Shown here: positions 46,941-57,697 of the stretch, piece after piece
Position numbering within the stretch: the stretch's first letter is position 1
Layout of the letters: each line of letters opens with the position of its first letter
NCBI RefSeq assembly: GCF_002356355.1
Contig: NZ_AP018052.1
Coordinates: forward strand, 1,798,001 to 1,862,000
DNA length: 64,000 nucleotides
Reading direction: 5' to 3'
From: Thiohalobacter thiocyanaticus
Lineage (GTDB): Bacteria > Pseudomonadota > Gammaproteobacteria > Thiohalobacterales > Thiohalobacteraceae
Made by a program: the position numbers and the translations under genes
The notes under the pieces: model-generated
Database searches by the model: none
What the model was told of the DNA's origin: nothing
The model's input: only the letters and a program-made list of their open reading frames with translations

Positions 46941-47528
46941 TCAACGCCCGTCCCACCACTGGTCCCATTTGGGGCTGATCAGACTGCGCCATTTCGGACC
47001 CAGGCGCTCCTTCAGGTGCGCCGCCATCGCCTTGCGATCGGGGGCGCTCGGCAGGCGCTTGACGTCCTGGCCGGTTTCCTCGAACCGCTTCCTGACCAGG
47101 GTGCGGAAGGCTGTCTTGTAACCGTGCTTGGCGATCGACAGGCTGCGGGTCTTGAGGCCGGTGTCCTTGCGGTACCACTGGGCCTTCCAGGTCGCATGGT
47201 AGTAACCGTCCTTCTCGTGCAGCTGCAGACCTACACCCACAACGCCGGTGAAGTTGCGCGGATCGGTTTCGCGATAGTTGGCATAGGGCCCGGCCGCGCG
47301 CAGCTTGCGCGGAATCACGTTGTACTTGCGCACCAGCTGGTTGCGGTAGCGGATGGCGGCCTTTTTGGCCTTGTCGAACGAGCCATACTGGGCCAGGGAA
47401 AAGAACGCCGGTTCGAGCAGCTCACCATTCTTGACGATGCGTACCCAGACACCCTTGGAGTTGTGGTAGTCGGCGATGGTGAGGTAGGTGTCTCCGAGTT
47501 GCTTGATGACGGTATTGATTGAAGGCAT
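46941..47528 (-). CDS. Tandem AP2/ERF-like DNA-binding protein
   Basis: A 195-aa basic protein (many Lys/Arg) with two similar blocks. Block 1 (about 14-70) has KGVWVRIVKNGELLEPAFF then YGSFDKAKKAAIRYRNQLVR. Block 2 (about 95-150) has GVVGVGLQLHEKDGYYHATW then HGYKTAFRTLVRKRFEE. Each looks like three beta strands followed by an amphipathic helix, the AP2/ERF layout, which bacteria use in DNA-binding and homing-type proteins. A Trp-rich tail follows (KWDQWWDGR). No nuclease motif is seen. Transcription factor, nucleoid protein or domesticated mobile-element remnant are all possible. Confidence 0.6.
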   Translation of the reverse strand: MPSINTVIKQLGDTYLTIADYHNSKGVWVRIVKNGELLEPAFFSLAQYGSFDKAKKAAIRYRNQLVRKYNVIPRKLRAAGPYANYRETDPRNFTGVVGVGLQLHEKDGYYHATWKAQWYRKDTGLKTRSLSIAKHGYKTAFRTLVRKRFEETGQDVKRLPSAPDRKAMAAHLKERLGPKWRSLISPKWDQWWDGR

Positions 47529-47627
47529 GGATTTGTCGGCCTCTTGAATTGATTTGACAACTGCAAAATATTCTTTCTGTCTCCATCCCTGTGCCCCGTG
47601 CGCACCCGCATCGGGATCAATTTATTG

Positions 47628-47656
47628 TTGTTAGAGTGAAAGCGCTCAATTATAAC
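47628..47656 (+). promoter_or_regulatory. Orphan promoter-like sequence in the 47529-48139 gap
   Basis: TTGTTA (47628-47633), 17-bp spacer containing the palindrome AGCGCT, TATAAC (47651-47656). No convincing gene follows: the open frame from 47662 is Arg/Cys/Gly-rich and looks non-coding. It could start a small RNA or be a chance match. The rest of 47657-47911 holds nothing I recognise. Confidence 0.35.
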
Positions 47657-47911
47657 AGGATATGGGTAATGATGTAACTTGCGCTCATGTCATGCGTGTC
47701 GCATGCATGGGTGGAGGGATGTGCCGTCGACGCGGCCGCTGTGACCGGACATGTCGCCGCCGTGTCGCCGGGCGTGGGGACGGTGTATCCACGACGCCCC
47801 CGCCCGGGGCGGCCGTCAGGATCCATAACGCCATGATTGTATTGGTATAAACCGCACCGGCTGGGGTCGTGCCCGACGCCCGGGCCGGGATGATTATCCT
47901 AAGCTGTTGTC

Positions 47912-47940
47912 TTGCAAGTCATTGCAGAGACTTTTATAAT
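47912..47940 (+). promoter_or_regulatory. Predicted strong promoter of the rimP-nusA-infB operon
   Basis: TTGCAA (47912-47917), 17-bp spacer, TATAAT (47935-47940, perfect). Transcription from about 47947 gives a leader of about 190 nt before rimP, which holds two terminator-like hairpins. Confidence 0.7.
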
Positions 47941-47985
47941 CCGCGTTGGTTGTCGAGCCTGGCAGCCGGGATTGAGGTGAAAGGT

Positions 47986-48007
47986 GGCCCCGTTCTCGGG
48001 GTCTTTT
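47986..48007 (+). terminator. Leader hairpin 1 (possible attenuator)
   Basis: GGCCCCG - TTCT - CGGGGTC with one G-T pair, followed by TTTT. It lies about 40 nt after the predicted start of the rimP-nusA transcript and would end a short RNA of about 60 nt. Confidence 0.55.
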
Positions 48008-48056
48008 CATATCCGCGCCTGCTATCTTGTATTCAGGAACAGGCCGGCACCTGGAG

Positions 48057-48077
48057 TGGGCCGTAGGCCCATTTTTT
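48057..48077 (+). terminator. Leader hairpin 2 (intrinsic terminator/attenuator)
   Basis: TGGGCC - GTA - GGCCCA followed by six T. This is a textbook intrinsic terminator placed inside the rimP leader, 63 bases before the rimP start. Because the operon encodes the termination/antitermination factor NusA, attenuation with autoregulation is likely. Confidence 0.7.
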
Positions 48078-48139
48078 GTTTGCGACAGCGGTGTGCCGGT
48101 TGAACGGTGCGGACAGGGCAAGGCGACCACGGCGAAAAG

Positions 48140-48604
48140 ATGCGCAATGATCCGTTCAAGCTGCGGGAACTGCTGGAACCTGCGGTGCGCGCACTGGGTT
48201 ACGAGCTGGTGGGGATCGAGTATCACCCCAGCGGCAAACACAGCGTGCTGCGTATATATATAGACAGTGAGGCCGGCATTACGCTGGACGACTGCACCGC
48301 GGTGAGTCATCAGGTCAGCGGCATCCTCGACGTGGAGGATCCGGTGCCGGGCCAGTACAGCCTGGAGATTTCCTCCCCGGGGCTTGACCGGCCGCTGTTC
48401 CAGGCCGCGGACTTTGAGCGCTTCCGGGGCAACAGGGTAAAGCTGCGTACGCGTCTGCCGGTGGGCGGGCAGCGCAAGTTCACCGGCCTGCTGCAGGGAC
48501 TGCGGCAGGAGGATGTCGTCATCGTCGACGACAAGGGCAATGAAGTGTGCCTACCGCTGGATCAGATCGAGCAGGCACGATTGGTCCCTGAATTTCAGGG
48601 GTAA
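48140..48604 (+). CDS. rimP: Ribosome maturation factor RimP
   Basis: Assists 30S subunit maturation. The 154-aa length is typical. Conserved features are [22 protein letters not shown] (the N-terminal domain), [19 protein letters not shown] and [14 protein letters not shown] (about 74-87), the family signature. I choose ATG 48140; the frame is open to a GTG at 48107, but that extension is not conserved. First gene of the operon shared with nusA and infB, as in most bacteria. Confidence 0.95.
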   Translation: MRNDPFKLRELLEPAVRALGYELVGIEYHPSGKHSVLRIYIDSEAGITLDDCTAVSHQVSGILDVEDPVPGQYSLEISSPGLDRPLFQAADFERFRGNRVKLRTRLPVGGQRKFTGLLQGLRQEDVVIVDDKGNEVCLPLDQIEQARLVPEFQG

Positions 48605-48642
48605 TTTTTTCGACTCGGGTAGCCAGTCGGAGACAGGCAGTC

Positions 48643-50148
48643 ATGAGCAAAGACATTTTAATGGTGGTCGACGCCGTCTCGAACGAGAAGGGCGTCGATA
48701 AAGAAATCATCTTCCAGGCCATCGAAGCGGCGCTGGCGTCCGCCACGAAGAAGCGTCACGGCGGCGGCATCGATGCGCGCGTGGCAATCGACCGCAGGAC
48801 GGGGGACTACGAGACCTTCCGCCGCTGGCTGGTCGTCGACGACGAGGATGAGAATTTCGAATCCCCCGACTACCAGGTGCTCTACACCCGCGCGCAGCAG
48901 CTGCAGCCGGGCATCGAGGTGGGCGACTATATAGAAGAGCCGATCGAGTCCGAGGAATTCGGCCGCATCGCCGCCCAGACCGCCAAGCAGGTCATCGTGC
49001 AGAAGGTGCGCGAGGCCGAGCGGGCGCAGGTGGTGGAGGCCTACGAGGACAAGAAGGGCACGTTGGTCAACGGCACCGTCAAGCGGGTCGAGCGTGGCAA
49101 TGTCCACCTGGATCTGGGCGAGGGCGTTGAGGCCTTCATCCCGCGCGAGTGGATGATCCCGCGCGAGTCGGTTCGCCCGGGTGACCGCCTGCGCGGCTTC
49201 CTGGTCGATGTGCGTTCCGAGCCGCGCGGCCCGCAGCTGTTCGTCAGCCGCGTCGCGCCGCAGTTTCTGATCGAACTGTTCACTATCGAGGTGCCGGAGA
49301 TCGGCCAGGAACTGATCGAAATCCTGGGCGCGGCGCGCGATCCCGGCCTGCGCGCCAAGATCGCGGTGCGCTCGCTGGATCCGCGCATCGATCCGGTCGG
49401 CGCCTGCGTGGGCATGCGCGGCTCGCGCGTGCAGGCCGTGTCCAATGAACTGGCCGGCGAGCGTGTCGACATCATTCTCTGGGACGAGAATCCGGCCCAG
49501 TTCGTCATCAACGCCATGTCGCCGGCCGAGGTGGTCTCGATCGTGGTGGACGAGGATACCCACAGCATGGACATCGCGGTGGCCGAGGAGCAGCTCTCGC
49601 AGGCCATCGGCCGCGGCGGCCAGAACGTGCGCCTGGCCAGCCAGCTTTCCGGCTGGGAGCTCAACGTGATGACGGTGGAAGACGCCGAGCAGAAGAGCGA
49701 GCAGGAGGCCCAGCAGCTGCAGCAGATGTTCATGGAGCAGCTGGACGTCGACGAGGAGATCGCCGCCATCCTGGTGCAGGAAGGCTTTTCCAGCATCGAC
49801 GAGATCGCCTATGTGCCGGCCTCGGAGCTGGTTCAGGTCGAGGAGTTCGACGAGGAGATCGTCGAGGAGCTGCGCGGGCGTGCCCGTGACGTGCTCCTGA
49901 CCAAGGCGATCCAGAGCGAGGAGCAGATGCCGGACACCGAGCCGGCTCAGGATCTGCTCGATCTGGAGGGCATGGATCAGGATCTGGCCTACAAGCTGGC
50001 GGCCAAGGGTGTGTGCACCCAGGAGGACCTGGCCGAGCTTGCCGTCGACGAGTTGCAGGAAATCGCAGAGGATATGGACGAAGATCGCGCCGGTGCCCTG
50101 ATCATGGCCGCGCGCGCTCCCTGGTTCGCGGAAGAGCAGCAGGGTTAA
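48643..50148 (+). CDS. nusA: Transcription termination/antitermination factor NusA
   Basis: Binds RNA polymerase and RNA to control pausing, termination and antitermination. The 501-aa product has the N-terminal polymerase-binding domain, an S1 domain ([18 protein letters not shown], about 137-154) and two KH domains ([40 protein letters not shown]). Two acidic C-terminal repeats follow (about 360-500), as in E. coli NusA. A purine-rich SD (GGAGACAGG) precedes the ATG. It follows rimP by 38 bp. Confidence 0.97.
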   Translation: MSKDILMVVDAVSNEKGVDKEIIFQAIEAALASATKKRHGGGIDARVAIDRRTGDYETFRRWLVVDDEDENFESPDYQVLYTRAQQLQPGIEVGDYIEEPIESEEFGRIAAQTAKQVIVQKVREAERAQVVEAYEDKKGTLVNGTVKRVERGNVHLDLGEGVEAFIPREWMIPRESVRPGDRLRGFLVDVRSEPRGPQLFVSRVAPQFLIELFTIEVPEIGQELIEILGAARDPGLRAKIAVRSLDPRIDPVGACVGMRGSRVQAVSNELAGERVDIILWDENPAQFVINAMSPAEVVSIVVDEDTHSMDIAVAEEQLSQAIGRGGQNVRLASQLSGWELNVMTVEDAEQKSEQEAQQLQQMFMEQLDVDEEIAAILVQEGFSSIDEIAYVPASELVQVEEFDEEIVEELRGRARDVLLTKAIQSEEQMPDTEPAQDLLDLEGMDQDLAYKLAAKGVCTQEDLAELAVDELQEIAEDMDEDRAGALIMAARAPWFAEEQQG

Positions 50149-50183
50149 CCAGGCAATAGAACCGCGCGCAGCGCGCTCTCTGT

Positions 50184-50218
50184 CCCCCTCTCCCTCAGGG
50201 AGAGGGTCGGGGTGAGGG
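50184..50218. repeat. CCCTCTCCCT palindrome in the nusA-infB spacer
   Basis: CCCTCTCCCT (50186-50195) and its exact inverse AGGGAGAGGG (50197-50206) are separated by a single base, followed by tcggggtgaggg. It is a widespread type of intergenic palindrome in high-GC gammaproteobacteria. No T-run follows, so it is probably not a terminator. Confidence 0.65.
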
Positions 50219-50261
50219 AGCCGGTCATGGCGCCATGACCGTTCGGGAGAAGAGAGAAATT

Positions 50262-52799
<2,538 letters not shown>

Positions 52800-52836
52800 T
52801 CCGTCCGCGGCCGCCGCCGGTGCCCGTTGTACGCCT

Positions 52837-53208
52837 ATGCCCAAAGACTATCCACGAACCCGCCGTGTCGGCGAACAGATCCAGCGAGAACTGGCCATGC
52901 TCGTGCGCGAGGAGATCAAGGATCCGCGCCTGGGTATGACCACCGTCTCGGCAGTCCATGTGTCGCGCGATTTCAGCCATGCCAAGGTCTACATAACGGT
53001 ACTGGGTGATGCCGAGGTGCAGCGTCAGTCGCTGGAGGTGCTGCGACGGGCCGCCGGTTTCCTGCGTCGGGAACTGGGCCGGCGCATGCTGACCCGCACC
53101 GTTCCCGAACTGCATTTCGTCTATGACGAGTCCATCGAACGCGGCAGCCGCCTGGATGCGCTGATCGAGCAGGCCGTGACCGAGGACAAGGCCCGGCACC
53201 GGGACTAG
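52837..53208 (+). CDS. rbfA: Ribosome-binding factor A
   Basis: Small KH-fold factor needed for late 30S maturation and 16S rRNA 5'-end processing. The 123-aa length is typical. Visible family features are RRVGEQIQRELAMLVREEIKDPRLGMTTVSAVHVSRDFSHAKVY split across the first 53 residues, and LGRRMLTRTVPELHFVYDESIERGSRL. It lies 37 bp after infB and upstream of truB, the standard order. Confidence 0.96.
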   Translation: MPKDYPRTRRVGEQIQRELAMLVREEIKDPRLGMTTVSAVHVSRDFSHAKVYITVLGDAEVQRQSLEVLRRAAGFLRRELGRRMLTRTVPELHFVYDESIERGSRLDALIEQAVTEDKARHRD

Positions 53209-53249
53209 CAGGGCCTGTGGGAAATCGCCACGTAATCCACCAAAGTAGC

Positions 53250-53328
53250 GTAGGTCGGATCAGCCCGCAGGGCGTAATCCGACGTTGGCCGCAGAAATGT
53301 CGGGTTACGCTGTGCTAACCCGACCTAC
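53250..53328. repeat. REP-like palindromic element, copy 3 (rbfA-truB)
   Basis: GTAGGTCGGATCAGCCCGC at the left, GTGCTAACCCGACCTAC at the right, with inner TAATCCGAC / GTCGGGTTA arms. Same element as 3446-3529 and 19802-19880. It occupies half of the rbfA-truB spacer inside an essential operon. Confidence 0.8.
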
Positions 53329-53371
53329 GATCAAGTTTCATGAATCATTCACAGCCGAGGTAGAGACAACG

Positions 53372-54289
53372 ATGGCGCGTCATCGTCCCAAGGGCAGAAA
53401 CGTCAACGGCATCCTGTTGCTGGACAAGCCCACCGGTATCACATCCAACGAGGCGTTGCAGAGCGTCAAACGACTGTTCAAGGCCCGCAAGGCCGGGCAT
53501 ACCGGCAGCCTGGATCCGCTTGCCAGCGGCCTGCTGCCCATCTGCCTGGGCGAGGCGACCAAGGCCTCAGGCTTTCTGCTGGACGCCGACAAGCACTATC
53601 AGGTGCGCTGCAAGCTGGGCGAGAAGACCGCCACCGGCGATGCCGAGGGCGAGGTGACCGAGACCCGGCCGGTCGAGGGCATCGACGCTGCCCGCCTTGA
53701 GTCAGTGCTGGCCGGCTTCCGCGGCGAGATCGTCCAGATTCCGCCCATGTACTCGGCCGTCAAGCACCAGGGGCAGCGGCTGTACAAGCTGGCCCGTCAG
53801 GGGGTGGAGGTCGAACGTGAACCCCGGCATGTGACCATTCACAAGCTGATCCTCGAATCGATGGATCTGCCTTTCTTCGACCTCGATGTCCACTGCACCA
53901 AGGGCACCTATGTGCGCACCCTGGCCGAGGATATCGGTGAGGCGCTCGGCTGCGGCGCCCACGTCGCCGCCCTGAGGCGCCTGGGCGTGGGGCCGTATGA
54001 CAGCGAAAAAATGGTGACTTTGGAAAAGCTTAAGGAACTGTCTGAAGATGGTTTCGAGGATCTGGACGCGCTCCTGCTACCGATCGAGAGCGCCCTGGCC
54101 CAGTGGCCGGATGTCCGGCTCAATGACGATGCCGCCTACTATGTGCGTCAGGGCCAGCCGGTGCAGGTGCCGCATGCCCCCACCAGCGGATGGGTGCGCA
54201 TGTACCAGAATGGCGACCGCTTCCTCGGCATGGGCCAGATCCTGGATGACGGCCGGGTCGCCCCCCGCCGCTTGATGGGTGCCCGCTGA
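53372..54289 (+). CDS. truB: tRNA pseudouridine(55) synthase TruB
   Basis: Makes pseudouridine 55 in the T loop of elongator tRNAs. The 305-aa product has [15 protein letters not shown] at the start and the catalytic block [25 protein letters not shown] with nucleophile D48. [20 protein letters not shown] and [17 protein letters not shown] are also present, and a PUA-like C-terminal domain follows. The ATG at 53372 is chosen because SD-like GAGGTAGAG precedes it and the family begins here; the frame stays open back into the REP element. Confidence 0.96.
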   Translation: MARHRPKGRNVNGILLLDKPTGITSNEALQSVKRLFKARKAGHTGSLDPLASGLLPICLGEATKASGFLLDADKHYQVRCKLGEKTATGDAEGEVTETRPVEGIDAARLESVLAGFRGEIVQIPPMYSAVKHQGQRLYKLARQGVEVEREPRHVTIHKLILESMDLPFFDLDVHCTKGTYVRTLAEDIGEALGCGAHVAALRRLGVGPYDSEKMVTLEKLKELSEDGFEDLDALLLPIESALAQWPDVRLNDDAAYYVRQGQPVQVPHAPTSGWVRMYQNGDRFLGMGQILDDGRVAPRRLMGAR

Positions 54290-54331
54290 ACTGCCCTCCG
54301 GAGTGGGCTAAGTTTCTGCCGCGATTGGAAC

Positions 54332-54360
54332 TTGTGGCCCCTCTGGGGGGAAGTTACAAT
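54332..54360 (+). promoter_or_regulatory. Possible internal promoter for rpsO-pnp
   Basis: TTGTGG (54332-54337), 17-bp spacer, TACAAT (54355-54360). It stands about 44 bases before rpsO, consistent with the separate rpsO promoter known in other gammaproteobacteria. Confidence 0.45.
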
Positions 54361-54403
54361 ACGCGGCTTCGATACATCCGTATTTTTGGGAGAGAGTAAA
54401 CAG

Positions 54404-54676
54404 ATGTCATCACTGTCGGCTGAACAGAAGAGCGAAATCGTCAAGGATTTCCAGCAGGCGCCGGAAGATACCGGTTCGCCCGAGGTGCAGGTTGCGCTGC
54501 TGTCCGCGCGCATCACCCACCTGCAGGACCACTTCTCCGCTCACAAGCAGGATCACCATTCCCGCCGCGGTCTGCTGCGCATGGTCAATCAGCGCCGCAA
54601 GCTGCTGGATTACCTCAAGCGCAAGGACACCAAGCGTTACCAGGACCTGATCAGTCGTCTGGGTCTGCGTCGCTGA
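54404..54676 (+). CDS. rpsO: 30S ribosomal protein S15
   Basis: Primary 16S rRNA-binding protein and intersubunit bridge component. The 90-aa product matches the family (89 aa in E. coli): [23 protein letters not shown], then [32 protein letters not shown] precedes the ATG at 54404; the open frame upstream (to 54332) is leader sequence. Pnp follows after 58 bp. Confidence 0.98.
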   Translation: MSSLSAEQKSEIVKDFQQAPEDTGSPEVQVALLSARITHLQDHFSAHKQDHHSRRGLLRMVNQRRKLLDYLKRKDTKRYQDLISRLGLRR

Positions 54677-54734
54677 CCGTCCACTGGAACAACAGCGCGA
54701 TACCAGCGAACAACCGCCAAAACAGGATCTGCCC

Positions 54735-56822
54735 GTGAGTTTAGTCAAAAAGAGCTTTCAGTTCGGTGAGCACAACGTAACCCTGGAGACCGGCGAGATC
54801 GCCCGCCAGGCCACCGGGGCCGTGATGGTCAACATGGACGAGACCGTGGTGCTGGTCACCGTGGTCGGCAACAAGAAGGCGATGGAAGGGCGCGACTTCT
54901 TCCCGCTGACGGTGGACTACCAGGAACGTACCTATTCGGCGGGCAAGATCCCGGGCGGTTTCTTCCGGCGCGAGGGCAGGCCGAGCGAGAACGAGACTCT
55001 GGTATCCCGCCTCATTGACCGCCCGATCCGTCCGCTCTTTCCCAAAGGTTTCACCAACGAAGTCCAGGTCGTCGCCACTGTTCTCTCCCTGAATCCCGAA
55101 GTCGACCCGGATATACCTTCCCTGATCGGCACCTCCGCCGCGCTCAGCATCTCCGGTCTGCCCTTCAACGGCCCCATCGGTGCCGCCCGGGTCGGCTACA
55201 TCGACGGCAACTACGTACTCAACCCGACCCATAGCCAGCTGGAAGAGTCCCAACTCGACCTGGTGGTGGCCGGCACGGCCAATGCCGTGCTGATGGTCGA
55301 GTCCGAAGCCAGGGAGTTGTCCGAGGAGACCATGCTCGGGGCGGTCATGTACGGCCACGAACAGTTCCAGGCGGCCATCAACGCCATCAACGAGCTCAAG
55401 GCCGAGGCCGGCAAGCCGGTCTGGGAACTGACCGCGGCCGCTACCGATACCGACGTGGCCGATGCCGTGGCCGCCGCCGGCAGGGAGGCGCTGACCGAGG
55501 CCTACCAGATCGCCGAGAAAATGGATCGCTACGGCCGTCTGGATGCCGTGCGCGAGGAGATCGTCCAGAAGCTGTGCGGCGAGGGTGCCGATCCGGCCTT
55601 CGATGAGGCCGCCGTGCAGTCCGCCATCGAGAAGCTGGAAAAACGCATCGTACGTGATCGCATCCTGGCGGGTGAGAAGCGCATCGACGGCCGCGACACT
55701 AAGACTGTACGCCCGATCACCATCCGCACCGGCGTGCTGCCCCGCGTTCACGGCTCGGCCCTGTTCACCCGCGGCGAGACCCAGGCCCTGGTGGTCACTA
55801 CCCTGGGCACGGCTCGCGACGCCCAGATCATCGACGCCATTCAGGGCGAGCGCCGTGAGCACTTCATGCTGCATTACAATTTTCCGCCTTACTGCGTGGG
55901 CGAGACCGGCCGCGTGGGCTCGCCCAAGCGCCGCGAGATCGGCCACGGCCGGCTGGCCAAGCGCGGCGTGGCCGCAGTGATGCCGCCCCAGGAAGGCTTC
56001 CCCTACAGCATCCGCGTGGTCTCCGAGATCACCGAATCCAACGGCTCCAGTTCCATGGCCAGCGTGTGCGGCAGCAGCCTGGCGATGATGGACGCCGGGG
56101 TGCCGATCAAGGCGCCGGTGGCGGGTGTGGCCATGGGCCTGATCAAGGAAGGTGACAACTATGCCGTGCTGACCGACATCATGGGCGACGAGGATCATCT
56201 CGGCGACATGGACTTCAAGGTGGCCGGCACCAGCGATGGCGTGACCGCGCTGCAGATGGACATCAAGATCGACGGCATCACACGCGAGATCATGGAGGTG
56301 GCGCTGGAACAGGCCCATCAGGGCCGGCTGCACATCCTGGGCGAGATGAACAAGGTCATCTCCGCGCCGCGCGAGGACATGTCCAAGTTCGCGCCGCGCT
56401 ACATCACCATGAAGATCAATCCGGACAAGATCCGCGACGTGATCGGCAAGGGCGGTGCCACCATCCGCGCCATCACCGAGGAGACCGGCACCAGCGTCGA
56501 CATCGACGACAATGGCAACGTGAAGATCGCCTCCATCGATGCCACCGCCGGTGAGGAAGCGCGCAAGCGCATCGAACAGCTGACCGCCGACGTCGAGGTG
56601 GGCAAGATCTACGAGGGCAAGGTGGTCAAGCTGATGGACTTCGGCGCATTCGTGACCATCCTGCCCGGCAAGGACGGCCTGGTGCACATCTCCCAGATCT
56701 GCGAGGAGCGCGTGCAGAACGTCAGCGACAAGCTGAGTGAGGGCGACGTGGTCAGGGTCAAGGTGCTGGAAGTGGACAAGCAGGGCCGCATCCGCCTGAG
56801 CATGAAGGCCGTCAACGAGTAA
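54735..56822 (+). CDS. pnp: Polyribonucleotide nucleotidyltransferase (PNPase)
   Basis: 3'-5' phosphorolytic exoribonuclease and degradosome component. The 695-aa protein has a first RNase-PH domain ([29 protein letters not shown]), a helical linker and a second RNase-PH domain ([34 protein letters not shown]). These are followed by a KH domain ([20 protein letters not shown]) and an S1 domain ([20 protein letters not shown]). The GTG start at 54735 has AGGAT upstream. Length is normal. A terminator follows at 56950. Confidence 0.97.
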   Translation: MSLVKKSFQFGEHNVTLETGEIARQATGAVMVNMDETVVLVTVVGNKKAMEGRDFFPLTVDYQERTYSAGKIPGGFFRREGRPSENETLVSRLIDRPIRPLFPKGFTNEVQVVATVLSLNPEVDPDIPSLIGTSAALSISGLPFNGPIGAARVGYIDGNYVLNPTHSQLEESQLDLVVAGTANAVLMVESEARELSEETMLGAVMYGHEQFQAAINAINELKAEAGKPVWELTAAATDTDVADAVAAAGREALTEAYQIAEKMDRYGRLDAVREEIVQKLCGEGADPAFDEAAVQSAIEKLEKRIVRDRILAGEKRIDGRDTKTVRPITIRTGVLPRVHGSALFTRGETQALVVTTLGTARDAQIIDAIQGERREHFMLHYNFPPYCVGETGRVGSPKRREIGHGRLAKRGVAAVMPPQEGFPYSIRVVSEITESNGSSSMASVCGSSLAMMDAGVPIKAPVAGVAMGLIKEGDNYAVLTDIMGDEDHLGDMDFKVAGTSDGVTALQMDIKIDGITREIMEVALEQAHQGRLHILGEMNKVISAPREDMSKFAPRYITMKINPDKIRDVIGKGGATIRAITEETGTSVDIDDNGNVKIASIDATAGEEARKRIEQLTADVEVGKIYEGKVVKLMDFGAFVTILPGKDGLVHISQICEERVQNVSDKLSEGDVVRVKVLEVDKQGRIRLSMKAVNE

Positions 56823-56949
56823 TATAAGCGGGACTGCGTCATTGCGCAGCGCATGACAGCGCCGCGGCTATCTCCCAACGGTGTATTCGAAATATCGGAG
56901 TTGACGCGCTTTGTCTGAATGACGTCGGTAAGGCGATCGCTGTCTCAGG

Positions 56950-56975
56950 AAAGGGGGCCCTCAGGTCCCCTTTTT
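56950..56975 (+). terminator. Rho-independent terminator of the pnp operon
   Basis: Stem AAGGGGGCC / GGTCCCCTT with a CTCA loop and one G-T pair, then TTT. It ends the rimP-to-pnp transcript, 24 bases before the next gene. Confidence 0.85.
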
Positions 56976-56998
56976 CTGTGTGAACCGGGGTAACAAAA

Positions 56999-57625
56999 AT
57001 GCAGACTGATACCCATGTATTCCTGATCGGTATCCTGTGCGGCCTGATCTTTCTCGGGTTTTCCTGGGTGTTGAACCGGCGCTTGATGCGCGGCCCCTTT
57101 CGTATCGATGCACTGGAAGTCGGCTTGTATGCCGCTACCGTGTTTCTTGTTGCGGTAACTTGCGAAATTCTGGTTAATTCCGGTTATGAAGCCCTGGTTG
57201 GCCGCAAACTGTGGGAATACCGGATCCTCCCCCTGTATGACGGCGACATCTCCCTGCTGGCATTCATCATCTGGCCTGTCTATGGTGTGCATCTGTATTT
57301 TTTTCGGCAGGTGCTGGCAAAACGCTTGCCGAAGCAATTCAACAGAGACCGCATCTATGCGATCGTGATAGGCCTTGACGCCCCCCTGTTCTACGAAGTC
57401 TGCGGCAATCTTCTGTTTCTCCTGCTTCTGGGCGAATACTACGCCTACTATCTTCCGGGCGAATTATTCCACCTGACATCGGTTCAGGTCATTCCGATAT
57501 ATATGGTATTCATTTATCTGGGGATGAAGATTCTGGATTGGTTCATGCGGGTTCGGTTCTACCGGTGGCCCTGGATTGTGTATTTAATGGGGCTGTTGGT
57601 GGTATCCAGTGCCTATGCCTGGTAG
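56999..57625 (+). CDS. Hypothetical multi-pass membrane protein
   Basis: I do not recognise this 208-aa protein. It has about six hydrophobic segments (8-26, 42-60, 85-103, 118-142, 160-178, 188-205) and aromatic-rich loops (GEYYAYYLPGELFHL; WPVYGVHLYFFRQVL). Charged residues lie between helices, notably KRLPKQFNRDR. Its codon use and base composition are visibly more AT-rich than its neighbours (for example attccgatatatatggtatt), which could mean recent acquisition. It stands alone between two terminators and opposite the beta-propeller gene, so it is probably monocistronic. Confidence 0.75.
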   Translation: MQTDTHVFLIGILCGLIFLGFSWVLNRRLMRGPFRIDALEVGLYAATVFLVAVTCEILVNSGYEALVGRKLWEYRILPLYDGDISLLAFIIWPVYGVHLYFFRQVLAKRLPKQFNRDRIYAIVIGLDAPLFYEVCGNLLFLLLLGEYYAYYLPGELFHLTSVQVIPIYMVFIYLGMKILDWFMRVRFYRWPWIVYLMGLLVVSSAYAW

Positions 57626-57645
57626 GGCGAAAACGCAGCAATAAT

Positions 57646-57674
57646 AAATGCGGCTGAGCGATCAGCCGCATTTT
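57646..57674. terminator. Bidirectional terminator between convergent genes
   Basis: AAATGCGGCTGA (57646-57657), loop GCGA, TCAGCCGCATTT (57662-57673) plus T. Works for the membrane-protein gene and for the beta-propeller gene on the other strand. Confidence 0.9.
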
Positions 57675-57697
57675 CGGTTCCCCGCGAACCGCCGGGA

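Noticed and set aside
47662..47850. Small open frame after the orphan promoter
   Set aside because: Arg/Cys/Gly-rich, no SD, no domain; looks like non-coding GC-rich sequence.
16146..48139. The 32-kb block as an integrative element at tRNA-fMet
   Set aside because: No integrase, excisionase, relaxase or phage gene, and I find no second copy of the tRNA 3' end near 47.5-48.1 kb. It also contains housekeeping genes (adk, tamAB).
48643..50148. NusA C-terminal acidic repeats as an unusual fusion
   Set aside because: Two acidic C-terminal repeats are normal in gammaproteobacterial NusA.
50184..50218. Terminator between nusA and infB
   Set aside because: The palindrome is strong, but no T-run follows and infB must be expressed from the operon; more likely a repeat element.
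54741..56687. Long minus-strand open frame opposite pnp
   Set aside because: Low-complexity antisense of PNPase; no domain or SD.
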